Shown: positions 33,361 through 41,638, counted from the first letter of the stretch. The stretch is 64,000 nt of DNA from an uncultured Collinsella sp. (GCA_900542825.1 UQOY01000006.1:57569-121568), one strand, 5' to 3'. Made by a program: numbers and translations. The notes: generated by a model not told the origin, from the sequence alone.

Positions 33361-35391
33361 CTACAACTCGTTGGCCGCGTGATACGCCGTGCGAATGGCG
33401 CTCGCGATGTCGGCGGTGCGCTCGCCCGAGCAGTCGCCCACGCAGGTCACGGGCACCGTCACGCCATCCAGGTCAAACGCGTTGGCCTTGGAGCCCACAG
33501 CCATCACCACGTAATCGCAGGCGATCTTCACCGGCTCCTCGGCACCGTCCTCGGTGGTGCGAACAGCTTCCACACCCTCGTCGGTAATGGCGGTCAGGCG
33601 AGTCTTAACATGCTGCTCCACGTTGTGCTCAGCAAAGTCGCTCATAATCAGCGGCAAAATGGTCTCGGACTCGCCCGCGGCAATCTTGTCGAGCATCTCC
33701 ACGATCGCCACCTCGCAGCCATGCTGCAGCAGGTACTCGGCAGTCTCGGTGCCCACCAGGCCACCGCCAATGACGGCGACGCGCCCGCTGAGCTCCACCT
33801 TGCCGGCCAGCACGTCCCAGCTCGAGACGACCTTCTCCGAGTCGGCGCCCGGAACGGGGATGACCACGTCGTGCGCGCCCACAGCCACAATCGCGGCGTC
33901 AGCGGCGTTGAGGTCCGCAGCGGTAGCGGCATGGTTGAGCTCGACCTTCACGCCCAGGTCGGGCAGAATCTTCTCGTAGTACTCGACCGAGCGCATGATC
34001 TCGTCCTTGCGCGGAGGCGCGGCCGCCAGCACGATCTGGCCGCCCAGATGATCGCTCGCCTCGTAGACGGTCACATCGTAGCCGCGCTTGGCCGCCACGC
34101 GCGCGGCCTCCAGGCCGGCAATACCGCCGCCCACCACGGAGATCTTCTTGTCGCCCTCGCCCGGCTTGATGGCGATGGTCGCCTCGTCGCCGTTCTCGGC
34201 ATTGAGCACGCACGAGATGTACTTGCGGTTTTGAATCGCATCGACGCAGCCCTTGTTGCAGTTGAGGCACTCGCGGATGGGCTCACCCGTGGCAGCCTTC
34301 AGCGCAATGTCGGGGTCGCACATGAGCGAGCGGCCATAGGCGATGATGTCGGCCGCGCCGTCTTCCAGAATCTTCTCGCCGGCCTCGACCGAGACAACGC
34401 GACCGACGGTTGCCACCGGCACGGAGACCAGGGCCTTGACGCGCTCGGCCACGGGCAGCGTCCAGTTGTAGGGCATGGCACCCATGGGCGGAATGGTGTC
34501 GCCCATGTTGCCGGTGTGGTTGGCCTGCGCGACCTGGATCATATCGATGCCCGCGCCCTCGAGCAGCTTGGCGAACTCGCAGGCCTCGTCGGGCTGCAGG
34601 CCGCCCTTGCCGCGCGGCGTGCCGTCGGGGTTCTCCATGATCACGGGGAGCTTGTACTCCACCATCAGCTGCGGTGCGGCTTCCTTAATGGCGGCGACGA
34701 CCTCCAGCGCGTAGCGGACGCGGTTCTCGAACGAGCCGCCGTACTCGTCGGTGCGCTTGTTGAGGATGGCCGAGCACAGCGAACCCACCAGGCGGTCGCC
34801 GTGGACCTCGATGGCATCGATCCCGGCCTGCTGGGCACGGGTGGCCGAGGCGGCGATAGCCTCCTTGATCTGGGTGAGCTGCTCTACGCTCGCCTCGTTC
34901 ACAAAGTGCTGCATATCGTGGTGCAGCTTGGCATAGGCCTGCTTGCGGATCTCGTTGGACTCGGCCATCTTGGCGGCAAAGGTCTCCTCGTCGCCGGCAG
35001 CCTTGGCCTCCTGCGCGGCCTTGGCGGCAGCCATGGAGCCCATGACCATGCGGCCGACGCCGGGCACGTCGTACTCGGGGTGGAACAGCTGCAGCGCAAC
35101 CTTGGCACCGTGCTTGTGGACGGCATCGGCCAGCGCCTTAAACGTGGGGATCTGGGCGTCGGTTGCCAGCTTGGGCGTGGGACTTGCGGTCATGACGGGA
35201 GCGACGTCGCCGATGACGATGTAGCTCACGCCGCCACGGGCCAGACGCTCGTAAAAAGCCAGGCTACGCTCGCCAATGGAGCCGTCGCGCTCCTCGTAGC
35301 CGGTGGTCAGCGGCGGGAACATAATGCGGTTCTTGAGCTCAAGGGGGCCAACCGTAATGGGCTGGAGCAGCTTGGATGCAGGTGCGGTCAT
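33361..35391 (-). CDS. Old Yellow Enzyme / 2,4-dienoyl-CoA reductase-like iron-sulfur flavoprotein
   Basis: The 676-residue protein has an N-terminal FMN-binding TIM barrel (about 1-370), a [4Fe-4S] cysteine set CLNCNKGC plus a cysteine about 12 residues later, and a C-terminal FAD/NAD(P)-binding half with VVGGGIAGLEAA and VIGGGLVGTETAEYL. This is the architecture of 2,4-dienoyl-CoA reductase, BaiCD/BaiH and related anaerobic ene-reductases. The HGAHGYL segment of typical members reads HGDRLVGS, so one substrate-site histidine is missing. A charged insert of about 50 residues lies around 120-170. The substrate cannot be assigned; bile acids, enoates or plant compounds are possible in gut bacteria. 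ATG at 35391 has GAGAGG at 7 nt; the earlier ATG at 35397 is too close. Confidence 0.87.
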   Translation of the reverse strand: MTAPASKLLQPITVGPLELKNRIMFPPLTTGYEERDGSIGERSLAFYERLARGGVSYIVIGDVAPVMTASPTPKLATDAQIPTFKALADAVHKHGAKVALQLFHPEYDVPGVGRMVMGSMAAAKAAQEAKAAGDEETFAAKMAESNEIRKQAYAKLHHDMQHFVNEASVEQLTQIKEAIAASATRAQQAGIDAIEVHGDRLVGSLCSAILNKRTDEYGGSFENRVRYALEVVAAIKEAAPQLMVEYKLPVIMENPDGTPRGKGGLQPDEACEFAKLLEGAGIDMIQVAQANHTGNMGDTIPPMGAMPYNWTLPVAERVKALVSVPVATVGRVVSVEAGEKILEDGAADIIAYGRSLMCDPDIALKAATGEPIRECLNCNKGCVDAIQNRKYISCVLNAENGDEATIAIKPGEGDKKISVVGGGIAGLEAARVAAKRGYDVTVYEASDHLGGQIVLAAAPPRKDEIMRSVEYYEKILPDLGVKVELNHAATAADLNAADAAIVAVGAHDVVIPVPGADSEKVVSSWDVLAGKVELSGRVAVIGGGLVGTETAEYLLQHGCEVAIVEMLDKIAAGESETILPLIMSDFAEHNVEQHVKTRLTAITDEGVEAVRTTEDGAEEPVKIACDYVVMAVGSKANAFDLDGVTVPVTCVGDCSGERTADIASAIRTAYHAANEL

Positions 35392-35529
35392 GGGCATTCC
35401 TCTCTTGTAGGCGCGGCGGCGATGATGCCGCGTAGTTGTCTAGAGGATATGGCATGAGGGTACAGCGGCACAACGAAAATCGGCGAATATCAGGTGGCGG
35501 CAGGCGGATGGGGCGAGGCGGCCCATCGG

Positions 35530-35835
35530 TTTGTCTCAATCTGTAACAGTTACTCAGCAAAACCGGGTCTTACTGTTACAGATCGATACATTCCTCTCAG
35601 CCCATCCTCAACAATCTAGATCTGTAACAGCTAGACCAACTTTTGCCCCCTTACTGTTACAGATCGAGACAAACCAAAACCGTCCCGGCGGAAAATCTCA
35701 ATCTGTAACAACAACTCGGCAAAATCTGTCTCTCGTGTTACAGATTTAGACAAACGGGACCCAGCCCACCGGTATATCTCGATCTGTAACATCTAGCCGC
35801 CCAAATCGGGTCTAGATGTTACAGATTGAGATTTT
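35530..35835. repeat. Array 1: four CTGTAACA hairpins
   Basis: Four inverted-repeat units lie at about 35532-35590, 35615-35671, 35692-35752 and 35774-35835. Each has a left arm like CTCAATCTGTAACA, a variable 25-30 nt middle, and a right arm like TGTTACAGATCGAGAC. The array ends with a GGCCGAGAA flank also present after arrays 2 and 3. No ORF lies here. The stretch before it (35392-35529) carries the flavoprotein promoter region without a clear motif. Confidence 0.88.
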
Positions 35836-35881
35836 GTTTGAAAGGCCGAGAATTGGACCGAAAACACGGTCCCCAGATAAC

Positions 35882-35911
35882 AAAAAAGCTCGCCGGCTAG
35901 GCCGACGAGCT
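35882..35911 (-). terminator. Terminator after the initiator tRNA gene
   Basis: On the minus strand AGCTCGTCGG pairs with CCGGCGAGCT (one wobble), 5-nt loop, followed by TTTTTT. It begins 9 nt after the tRNA 3' end. Confidence 0.88.
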
Positions 35912-35920
35912 GCAAGTTCT

Positions 35921-35997
35921 TGGTCGCGGGGGCAGGATTTGAACCTACGACCTCCGGGTTATGAGCCCGGCGAGCTACCAGACTGCTCCACCCCGCA
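35921..35997 (-). tRNA. Initiator tRNA-fMet (anticodon CAT)
   Basis: The 77-nt cloverleaf has acceptor GCGGGG/CCCCGC, a D arm with AGCAGTCTGGTAGCT, anticodon loop CTCATAA on a stem with the three initiator-specific G-C pairs (GGG/CCC), a T arm GGTTCAAATCC, and encoded CCA after A73. Position 1 is T and position 72 is G, so the first pair is not Watson-Crick, another initiator mark. It lies alone with its own terminator. Confidence 0.95.
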
Positions 35998-36151
35998 ATG
36001 TCTGGGCGCCTCATGTGCGCAAGAAAGAATATTACGTGGGAGTTCGGTAAACGGCAAGGAAAATCTCGTAGAGCATAATTCCTTCATATTTAAGCCTCTC
36101 AGCCCCTATCACCGTGAACAAATCGCAGCCGAGCGCCGTCGGCGGCGCGTA

Positions 36152-36157
36152 TACAAT
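36152..36157 (+). promoter_or_regulatory. -10 element (TACAAT) of coaX
   Basis: GGCGCGTATACAATGG lies about 37 nt upstream of the coaX ATG. Confidence 0.5.
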
Positions 36158-36193
36158 GGTGCGCGTCCTTTTACGCCGACACCTGGAGTAGAC

Positions 36194-36967
36194 ATGCTGC
36201 TCGCTATCGATATGGGAAACACGCAGACGGCCATGGGTCTGTTTGACGGAGACGAGCTGGTGCAGTCGTGGCGCATGCCCACCGACCGCTCCTATACCGC
36301 CGACGAGATCCATGTGCGCTTGATGGGTTTCTTTAAGATGTACGGCCTCTCGCTCGATGCGGTCGACGCGATCGCTTTTGCCGGCGTGGTGCCGCAGCTC
36401 TCGCGCGAATGGCACGCCGTGGCCGACCGCATTGCCGCAGACGCCATCGTCATCGGGCCGCAGACGGCCGCGGTGACCAAGCTGCGCGCGGCGCGCCCCC
36501 AGGCCGTAGGTGCCGATCGCATCGCCAACGCCGTCGCTGCCGAGACCTTCTACGGCGCCCCGGCGATCGTGGTGGACTTTGGCACCGCAACCAATATCGA
36601 CGTCATCGACGAGGACGGCTATTACATTGGCGGAGCGATCGCGCCGGGCATCCGCATCTCGATGGACGCGCTCGCCGCCCGAGCCGCCAAGCTCGCCAGC
36701 GTGCCGCTCGAGGCGCCCGAGCACGCCATCGGCCGCGATACCGAGGAGTGCATCAAGGTCGGCGCCGTGGTGGGCGCCGCCGCCATGGCCGAGGGCTTGG
36801 TCGCGCGCATGAAGCGCGAGCTGGGCCGCGAGGATGCCACCGTTATCGCCACGGGCGGTCTCGCCGGCATCGTCGCCGATTCGACCGATGCCTTCGACGT
36901 GGTCGACGGACAGCTCACCATCAAAGGCATCTGCGAAATCTACCGCCGCATGCAGGGGCTGGGATAG
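36194..36967 (+). CDS. coaX: Type III pantothenate kinase
   Basis: The 257-residue ASKHA-fold kinase has P-loop-like MLLAIDMGNTQTAMG at the start, the VVPQ strand, the pantothenate-site GADRIANAVAA, and the ATP-site DFGTATNID with GGAIAPGI after it. It phosphorylates pantothenate, the first step of coenzyme A synthesis; type III enzymes use a monovalent cation and are not feedback-inhibited by CoA. Length is normal. The start at 36194 has GGAG 6 nt upstream; a longer frame would run back into the tRNA. Downstream a hairpin lies before the convergent biotin-ligase-like gene. Confidence 0.95.
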   Translation: MLLAIDMGNTQTAMGLFDGDELVQSWRMPTDRSYTADEIHVRLMGFFKMYGLSLDAVDAIAFAGVVPQLSREWHAVADRIAADAIVIGPQTAAVTKLRAARPQAVGADRIANAVAAETFYGAPAIVVDFGTATNIDVIDEDGYYIGGAIAPGIRISMDALAARAAKLASVPLEAPEHAIGRDTEECIKVGAVVGAAAMAEGLVARMKRELGREDATVIATGGLAGIVADSTDAFDVVDGQLTIKGICEIYRRMQGLG

Positions 36968-37024
36968 AGCAGGGGCTTAAGTCGAGCACGCCCGATGCCA
37001 CAGCCCCCGCAAACGTTCGCCAAG

Positions 37025-37067
37025 CCTATTCCTCAAAAACGAAAAATTTTCAGTTTTGAGAAATAGG
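37025..37067 (+). terminator. Hairpin after coaX
   Basis: CCTATT-CTCAAAA pairs with TTTTGAG-AATAGG (one mismatch) around an A/T-rich loop containing AAAAATTTT. It lies about 60 nt after the coaX stop. It may be a terminator or a protein-binding dyad. Confidence 0.55.
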
Positions 37068-37094
37068 ACCGAGATGCCTCTCTGCAGTCACGCG

Positions 37095-37125
37095 AAAGCC
37101 CTCCCCGGCGCAGGCCGAAGAGGGC
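37095..37125 (-). terminator. Terminator after the folP-folK / biotin-ligase-like operon
   Basis: On the minus strand GCCCTCTTCGGC pairs with GCCGGGGAGGGC through two wobbles, followed by TTT. It lies about 40 nt after the stop. Confidence 0.7.
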
Positions 37126-37164
37126 TTCGCTGTCATCGTTATCTTTGAGCGCGGACGGCTCACG

Positions 37165-37866
37165 TTACAGCCCGCGAATGCGCACGGCCTCGGGCGGAAA
37201 CTCCTGCTCGCCAGCATCGGTCTTGATGGTCGCACGGCCCCAGATGTCCAGACCCGCAAACACACCGACCGCAAGTGGCAAGCCGTTGGGCGACACCGCC
37301 GCAACTTGGCGACCGAGCAGCGGCACCATGTCGAAGTACTCGCCCAGCACGGGGGCCAGCGGACCGGCAGCGCCCTGCGGTGTGTTGGCGGCAACCGCCC
37401 AGGCGTCAACGCGAGCGAGCACCGCCGCGGCCAGTGCCTCGACCAGCACCTCGTCGGCCATATCCACGCCGAGCTCGCCCAGTGCCGCACGCTCGACATC
37501 CACCGTCACCGCGGCAAACATGCCCGCAGCACCGGCACCGCCGTTGACGGCGACGCGCGCGAGCGACGTCTCAAACGCAGGCGCGCCGCACACGATGTCA
37601 CTCGGCCACTGGATGCCCACTTTGCCGGCAAGCCCCAGGCCCGGCGTTGCGGCCGTGCCCGCGAGCGCGTCCATCATGCCCATTGCAGCTACAAATGGCA
37701 GGCCGTGGAAGGCGTGCATGTTCACATCGGGGCGCACGACCAGCGAAAACGTCAGCGATGCATCGCCCGCGCTCCACGCGCACCAGCCCGCGGACACGCC
37801 CTCGCGGCCCGCGTCACGCGCCGCGTCGAGCTCGGTACCGGCGGCAACAGCATTCATCTCGATCAT
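37165..37866 (-). CDS. Divergent biotin-protein-ligase-like protein lacking the GRGRxG loop
   Basis: The 233-residue protein has the catalytic-core layout of BirA: LTFSLVVRP strand, a long helix with GLPFVAAMGMMDAL, then VGIQWPSDIVC (family KWPNDI), a VTVDVERA strand, and a C-terminal SH3-like segment GRQVAAVSPNGLPLAVGVFAG. The biotin/ATP-binding loop GRGRRGRxW before the first strand is missing; the equivalent stretch is AGREGVSAGWCAWS. There is no N-terminal DNA-binding domain. Ligation of biotin is therefore doubtful. It starts 1 nt after the folP-folK stop and is cotranscribed. It may be a degenerate paralogue with a canonical ligase elsewhere. Confidence 0.68.
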   Translation of the reverse strand: MIEMNAVAAGTELDAARDAGREGVSAGWCAWSAGDASLTFSLVVRPDVNMHAFHGLPFVAAMGMMDALAGTAATPGLGLAGKVGIQWPSDIVCGAPAFETSLARVAVNGGAGAAGMFAAVTVDVERAALGELGVDMADEVLVEALAAAVLARVDAWAVAANTPQGAAGPLAPVLGEYFDMVPLLGRQVAAVSPNGLPLAVGVFAGLDIWGRATIKTDAGEQEFPPEAVRIRGL

Positions 37867-39594
37867 CTACATACGCCCCAATTCGCCCACGATATGGCCC
37901 ACGCGGTCCTCGGGCTCCTTGACCTCGACGCCGTTGTAGCGGAAGAACCGCGCCGGGTCGTGCATCAGGTCCTCGAGCGGCACCAGCACAAAGTCGCGCT
38001 CGCCGATCAGCGGATGCGGCAGGCGCAGCTTTTTGCCGCCGTGGATCTCGCCGTCCATCCACAGCAGGTCCAGGTCGATGGTGCGCGGGCCGTTGACCTT
38101 GGCCTTCTTGGAGCGGTCGCGCCCCAGCTCGGCCTCGATCTTCATAAGCTCGTCAAGCAGCACCAGCGGCGCCAGCTCGGTCTTGATCTCGATGACGGCG
38201 TTGGCAAATGCGTCCTGGCGTGTCTCGTAGGCCGGCTCGCTCTCGTAGATGCGCGAGCAGTTGGACACGCAGGTGAGCGGAATCTCGGCGATCATGTCGC
38301 GTGCGGCGCGGATGTTGTCGCAACGATGCCCCAAATTGGAGCCCACGGCCACAAACGCACGGCGCGGCTGCGGTTTGGCGACAGCCCAGTAACCGTTCAG
38401 GAACTGCGCAAAGCCGGTAACGTCGTGCACGCGCACGATGTTGGCACCGGCCTGGATAGCGCCCAGGCATACGCCAAACGTGGCGGCATCGCGCGCGGCG
38501 GCATCGGTCACGCCCGAGACGGCGCCCACAAAACGCTTGCGCGACACGGCACACATGAGCGGGTAGCCCAGCGACGCCATCTTGGCGGTCTCGCGCTGGA
38601 TGACGATATCCTCGTTGGCTGTCTTGCCAAAGCCCGGGCCGGGATCGATGCAGATGCGGTCGCGCGACACGCCGGCATGGATGAGTGTGCGGGCCTGGTC
38701 GGACAGAAAGCCCATGACGCGGCGCATGATGGGCGCCGAATCGGGCAGGGTGAAGCGGCGGAGCTGAGAGGTAGGCACGTAGGCCTCCTCGCGGCGGGCG
38801 CTGCGGCGCATCATGGCCGCCAGGTGATCATTGGGCTCCGGCGCGGGCTCAGGGGTCGCGGCGGCCTCGGCGACAGGGGCGGCCTCTTCGGCGGCCGGCG
38901 CCTCCTGCTTCTGCTCGTCCGTGGGCTCCGGCGCAGGCTCCGAATCGCCAAACGGCAGCGAGGGCTGCACCACGCCTCCCGGAAGCTTGGCTTCCGTCTT
39001 GGGCTCGCCCAGCAGCTTGCCACGGCGGCGACGAGCGGGCTTCTCGGCCTCGCGCGCGGCCTCAGCAGCCGCCTCGCGCGCCTTCTCGGCAACAAACGCC
39101 GCGGCCGAGGTATCGAGTTGCACCGTCGCGTGCGTACGAGCGGGAGCGGCGACCTCGCCGGCGTGCATCACGATAACGCCGCAGGTGCTCGTCTTAACAA
39201 ACTCGACCATCTTGGGGTCGGTGAATCCCGTCACGTCGTTGACGATCGAGGCGCCGCAGCGCACGGCCGCCTTAGCAACCGCCACGTGGCGCGTGTCGAT
39301 TGAGACGATGGCGCCCTCTTTGGCCAGCGCGCGCACCACGGGCAGCACGCGGCGAGCCTCCTCGTCGGGGTTGACCGGGGTAAAACCGGGACGCGTGGAC
39401 TCGCCGCCCACGTCGATGATGTCGGCGCCGGCGTCGAGCATCGCCAGGCCGTACTCGATGGCGGCATCCGGATCGAGGTGCTCCCCGCCGTCGCTAAACG
39501 AATCGGGCGTCACGTTGAGGACGCCCATGATGCGCGGGCGGTCAAAGCTGAGCTCGTACTTTCCGCACCGCCATGTCTTGCTATCGTTCGCCAT
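37867..39594 (-). CDS. Fused dihydropteroate synthase - HPPK with a large internal insert
   Basis: The 575-residue protein combines two adjacent steps of folate synthesis. The DHPS part (about 10-390) has LNVTPDSFSDGG, DVGGESTRPG, SIDTRH, NDVTGF, then IDPGPGFGKT and SRKRF. A Glu/Ala/Pro-rich insert of about 120 residues (about 165-285) sits inside the barrel between the VIVMHAGE strand and the helix before IDPGPGF; it is probably an external disordered loop. The HPPK part (about 415-570) has AVGSNLG, GPRTIDLDLLW and LPHPLIGERDFVL. The order is folP-folK; a FolB aldolase is not included. ATG at 39594 has AGGAGG 6 nt upstream. The minus-strand promoter is at 39669. Confidence 0.93.
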   Translation of the reverse strand: MANDSKTWRCGKYELSFDRPRIMGVLNVTPDSFSDGGEHLDPDAAIEYGLAMLDAGADIIDVGGESTRPGFTPVNPDEEARRVLPVVRALAKEGAIVSIDTRHVAVAKAAVRCGASIVNDVTGFTDPKMVEFVKTSTCGVIVMHAGEVAAPARTHATVQLDTSAAAFVAEKAREAAAEAAREAEKPARRRRGKLLGEPKTEAKLPGGVVQPSLPFGDSEPAPEPTDEQKQEAPAAEEAAPVAEAAATPEPAPEPNDHLAAMMRRSARREEAYVPTSQLRRFTLPDSAPIMRRVMGFLSDQARTLIHAGVSRDRICIDPGPGFGKTANEDIVIQRETAKMASLGYPLMCAVSRKRFVGAVSGVTDAAARDAATFGVCLGAIQAGANIVRVHDVTGFAQFLNGYWAVAKPQPRRAFVAVGSNLGHRCDNIRAARDMIAEIPLTCVSNCSRIYESEPAYETRQDAFANAVIEIKTELAPLVLLDELMKIEAELGRDRSKKAKVNGPRTIDLDLLWMDGEIHGGKKLRLPHPLIGERDFVLVPLEDLMHDPARFFRYNGVEVKEPEDRVGHIVGELGRM

Positions 39595-39668
39595 GAACAT
39601 CCTCCTAAAATGCCCGCGCCGCCGCGCCTGGGCGCTGGCGGCGGGGTCGCTTTGCAATCAGTCTTTCT

Positions 39669-39674
39669 ATTGTA
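39669..39674 (-). promoter_or_regulatory. -10 element (TACAAT) of the folP-folK operon
   Basis: Minus-strand GCGCGGATACAATAG lies about 75 nt upstream of the folP-folK start, between it and the sirtuin gene. Confidence 0.45.
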
Positions 39675-39688
39675 TCCGCGCACACGGG

Positions 39689-40441
39689 CTAAAACGCAAA
39701 CGCGGCCGCGATGTCGCAAGAAATCAGCAGGTCGGCATTTGCGTCCTGATCGGTGGGAGCAAGATTGCAGATGGCCAGCGTATCGCCGGTAAAGTAGCGC
39801 GTAAGGCCCGCCGCCGGATACACCACGAGCGAGGTCCCGCCCACAATGAGGGCATCGGCCGCGGCGATGGCGGCGACGGCGGCGGTCAGCACACGCTCGT
39901 CGAGCGGCTCCTCGTAGAGCACCACATCGGGCTTAATGCGCCCGCCGCACACAGGACACACGGGCACACCCGCGGCGTCCTCGTGCTCGCGCGAGCAAAT
40001 CCACTCGGCGCTATAGACCGCGCCGCACGACTGGCAAATGTTGCGATGGACCGATCCGTGCAGCTCGAACACACGCTGCGAGCCTGCCATCTGATGCAGG
40101 CCGTCGATGTTTTGCGTCACCACGGCATTTAGCTTTCCGGCGCGCTCCAGCTCGGCCAGCTTGGTGTGGCAGCGGTTGGGCTTGGCGCCAAGCGCGATCA
40201 TCTTGGTGCGGTAGAAATCGAAGAACTCGGCCGGACGCGCCTCATAAAAGCTATGCGAGAGCATGGTCTCGGGAGGACAGGCAAACTGCTGGTGATACAG
40301 GCCGTCCACGCTGCGGAAATCGGGGATGCCACTCGCCGTGGAAACACCCGCGCCGCCAAAGAAGACCACGCGCTTGTGGGTACCGAACAGCTCCGCCAGC
40401 GCGGCGGAGGCCTGCTTTGGGTCCGATATTGCCTGCGTCAT
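39689..40441 (-). CDS. cobB: NAD-dependent protein deacylase, Sir2 family
   Basis: The 250-residue sirtuin has all key motifs: GAGVSTASGIPDFRS for NAD binding, TQNIDGLH with the ribose contact, catalytic H in ELHGSV, a zinc ribbon of two Cys pairs (CQSC and CPVC, about 30 residues apart), and GTSLVVYPA. It removes acetyl or other acyl groups from lysines using NAD. Bacterial CobB-type enzymes commonly regulate acetyl-CoA synthetase, but the target here is unknown. It is transcribed divergently from exonuclease III; the 136-nt gap between them holds both promoters. Confidence 0.94.
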   Translation of the reverse strand: MTQAISDPKQASAALAELFGTHKRVVFFGGAGVSTASGIPDFRSVDGLYHQQFACPPETMLSHSFYEARPAEFFDFYRTKMIALGAKPNRCHTKLAELERAGKLNAVVTQNIDGLHQMAGSQRVFELHGSVHRNICQSCGAVYSAEWICSREHEDAAGVPVCPVCGGRIKPDVVLYEEPLDERVLTAAVAAIAAADALIVGGTSLVVYPAAGLTRYFTGDTLAICNLAPTDQDANADLLISCDIAAAFAF

Positions 40442-40577
40442 ATGAGTCCTCCGTCCTTGTTAGTCGGGCAGCGTTGGGCGACGTCCCAGCATGCGGCCTT
40501 TGGGTCAGCACGCGCGGAGCCCACCACCGCCCCTGTTGCGCTAATCTTAAGCCTGCCAACCTCGTCGAAAGGACACC

Positions 40578-41396
40578 ATGCCTCAGACTTACACTTTCGC
40601 CTCGTGGAACGTCAACGGCCTGCGCGCCGTGCTCAAAAAGGACCCGAGCTTTATCCAGATCGCGCAAGAACTCGACGTCGATATCCTGGCGCTGCAGGAG
40701 ACAAAGCTGCAAGAGGGCCAGGTCGATATCGACCTGCCCGGCTATCACCAAACCTGGAGCTACGCCGAGCGTAAAGGCTATTCGGGCACTGCGGTCTTTA
40801 GCCGCCAGGAACCGCTGCGCGTGCTGCGCGCCGACGCGCTGCTACCCCACGCCGGCGAGGGCGAGACGGCCGAACTCGTGGCGCAGGCCGCGACCGAGGG
40901 CCGCGTCTGTGCGCTCGAGTTCGACAAGTTTTGGTTTGTGGATGTCTATACGCCCAACGCACAAAACGAGCTCGCCCGCATCGACGTGCGCATGGCCTGG
41001 GACGATGCCTATCGCGGCTTTTTGAGCGCGCTTGAGCGCGAGACCGGCAAGCCCATCGTAACCTGCGGCGACTTTAACGTGGCGCACGAGGAGATCGACC
41101 TTAAGAACCCCAAGTCCAACCGCGGCAACGCAGGCTTTTCGGACGAGGAACGCGGCAAGTTTACCGAGCTGCTCAACGCCGGGTTTACCGATACCTGGCG
41201 CGCGGCAAACCCCGACGTCGAGGGCGTCTACAGCTGGTGGAGCTACCGCTTTAATGCCCGCAAGAACAACGCAGGCTGGCGCATCGATTACTTCCTGGTA
41301 AGTGATTCAATCGCCGCCGACGTTCGCGACACCGGTATCCGCGGCGACATCTTTGGCAGCGACCACTGTCCCGTCACCCTCACGCTAGAGCTCTAG
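40578..41396 (+). CDS. xth: Exodeoxyribonuclease III
   Basis: The 272-residue enzyme of the exonuclease-endonuclease-phosphatase fold has SWNVNGLRA, LQETKL, a conserved GYSGTAVFSR, DFNVAHEEIDLKNPK, the RIDYFLVS segment and the terminal GSDHCPV catalytic His. It cuts at abasic sites and degrades 3' ends in base-excision repair. Length matches ExoA/XthA of Gram-positives. GTCGAAAGGA lies before the ATG. It ends in a U-tailed hairpin. Confidence 0.95.
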   Translation: MPQTYTFASWNVNGLRAVLKKDPSFIQIAQELDVDILALQETKLQEGQVDIDLPGYHQTWSYAERKGYSGTAVFSRQEPLRVLRADALLPHAGEGETAELVAQAATEGRVCALEFDKFWFVDVYTPNAQNELARIDVRMAWDDAYRGFLSALERETGKPIVTCGDFNVAHEEIDLKNPKSNRGNAGFSDEERGKFTELLNAGFTDTWRAANPDVEGVYSWWSYRFNARKNNAGWRIDYFLVSDSIAADVRDTGIRGDIFGSDHCPVTLTLEL

Positions 41397-41403
41397 CCCC
41401 AAC

Positions 41404-41440
41404 TGATCCCCTGGGGACGGAGGAAAAGGGATCATTTTTT
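41404..41440 (+). terminator. Rho-independent terminator after exonuclease III
   Basis: TGATCCC pairs with GGGATCA, followed by TTTTTT, 8 nt after the stop. The loop contains GGGGACGG, typical of the repeat family of this genome; a related CTGATCC...GGATCAG pair lies at 41643-41689. Confidence 0.8.
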
Positions 41441-41464
41441 CACCTCGCGAAGACATCCGCGCGG

Positions 41465-41638
41465 CCCGCCCGCCACGAAATCGGCCCATCTACTACGTTT
41501 AAGCCGCTACCCTCAACCACAGCGAACAACGCAAAAAGAAAACCGCAGGTAGAAAGCCTGCGGTTTTTCATAAAACGCGGTTGTGCTTGGGGGTGTCGGG
41601 CCAAACGTAGTAGATGGGCCGATTTCGTGGCGGGCGGG
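41465..41638. repeat. 174-bp element with perfect 36-bp inverted repeats and ACCGCAGGTA core (copy B)
   Basis: Arms 41465-41500 and 41603-41638 are exact inverted copies containing CCCATCTACTACGTTT. The centre has CAACCACA and an AAAACCGCAGG / CCTGCGGTTTTT hairpin (41539-41567) that is itself a good terminator. The core sequence matches copies A and C. Confidence 0.9.

Noticed and set aside
35530..35835. Regularly spaced repeats that could be a CRISPR array
   Set aside because: The repeated unit is an inverted pair, spacing is irregular, the middle parts share sequence with each other, and no cas genes are near.
35921..35997. Elongator tRNA-Met or tRNA-Ile (CAT anticodon)
   Set aside because: Three G-C pairs in the anticodon stem and a non-Watson-Crick first pair mark it as the initiator.
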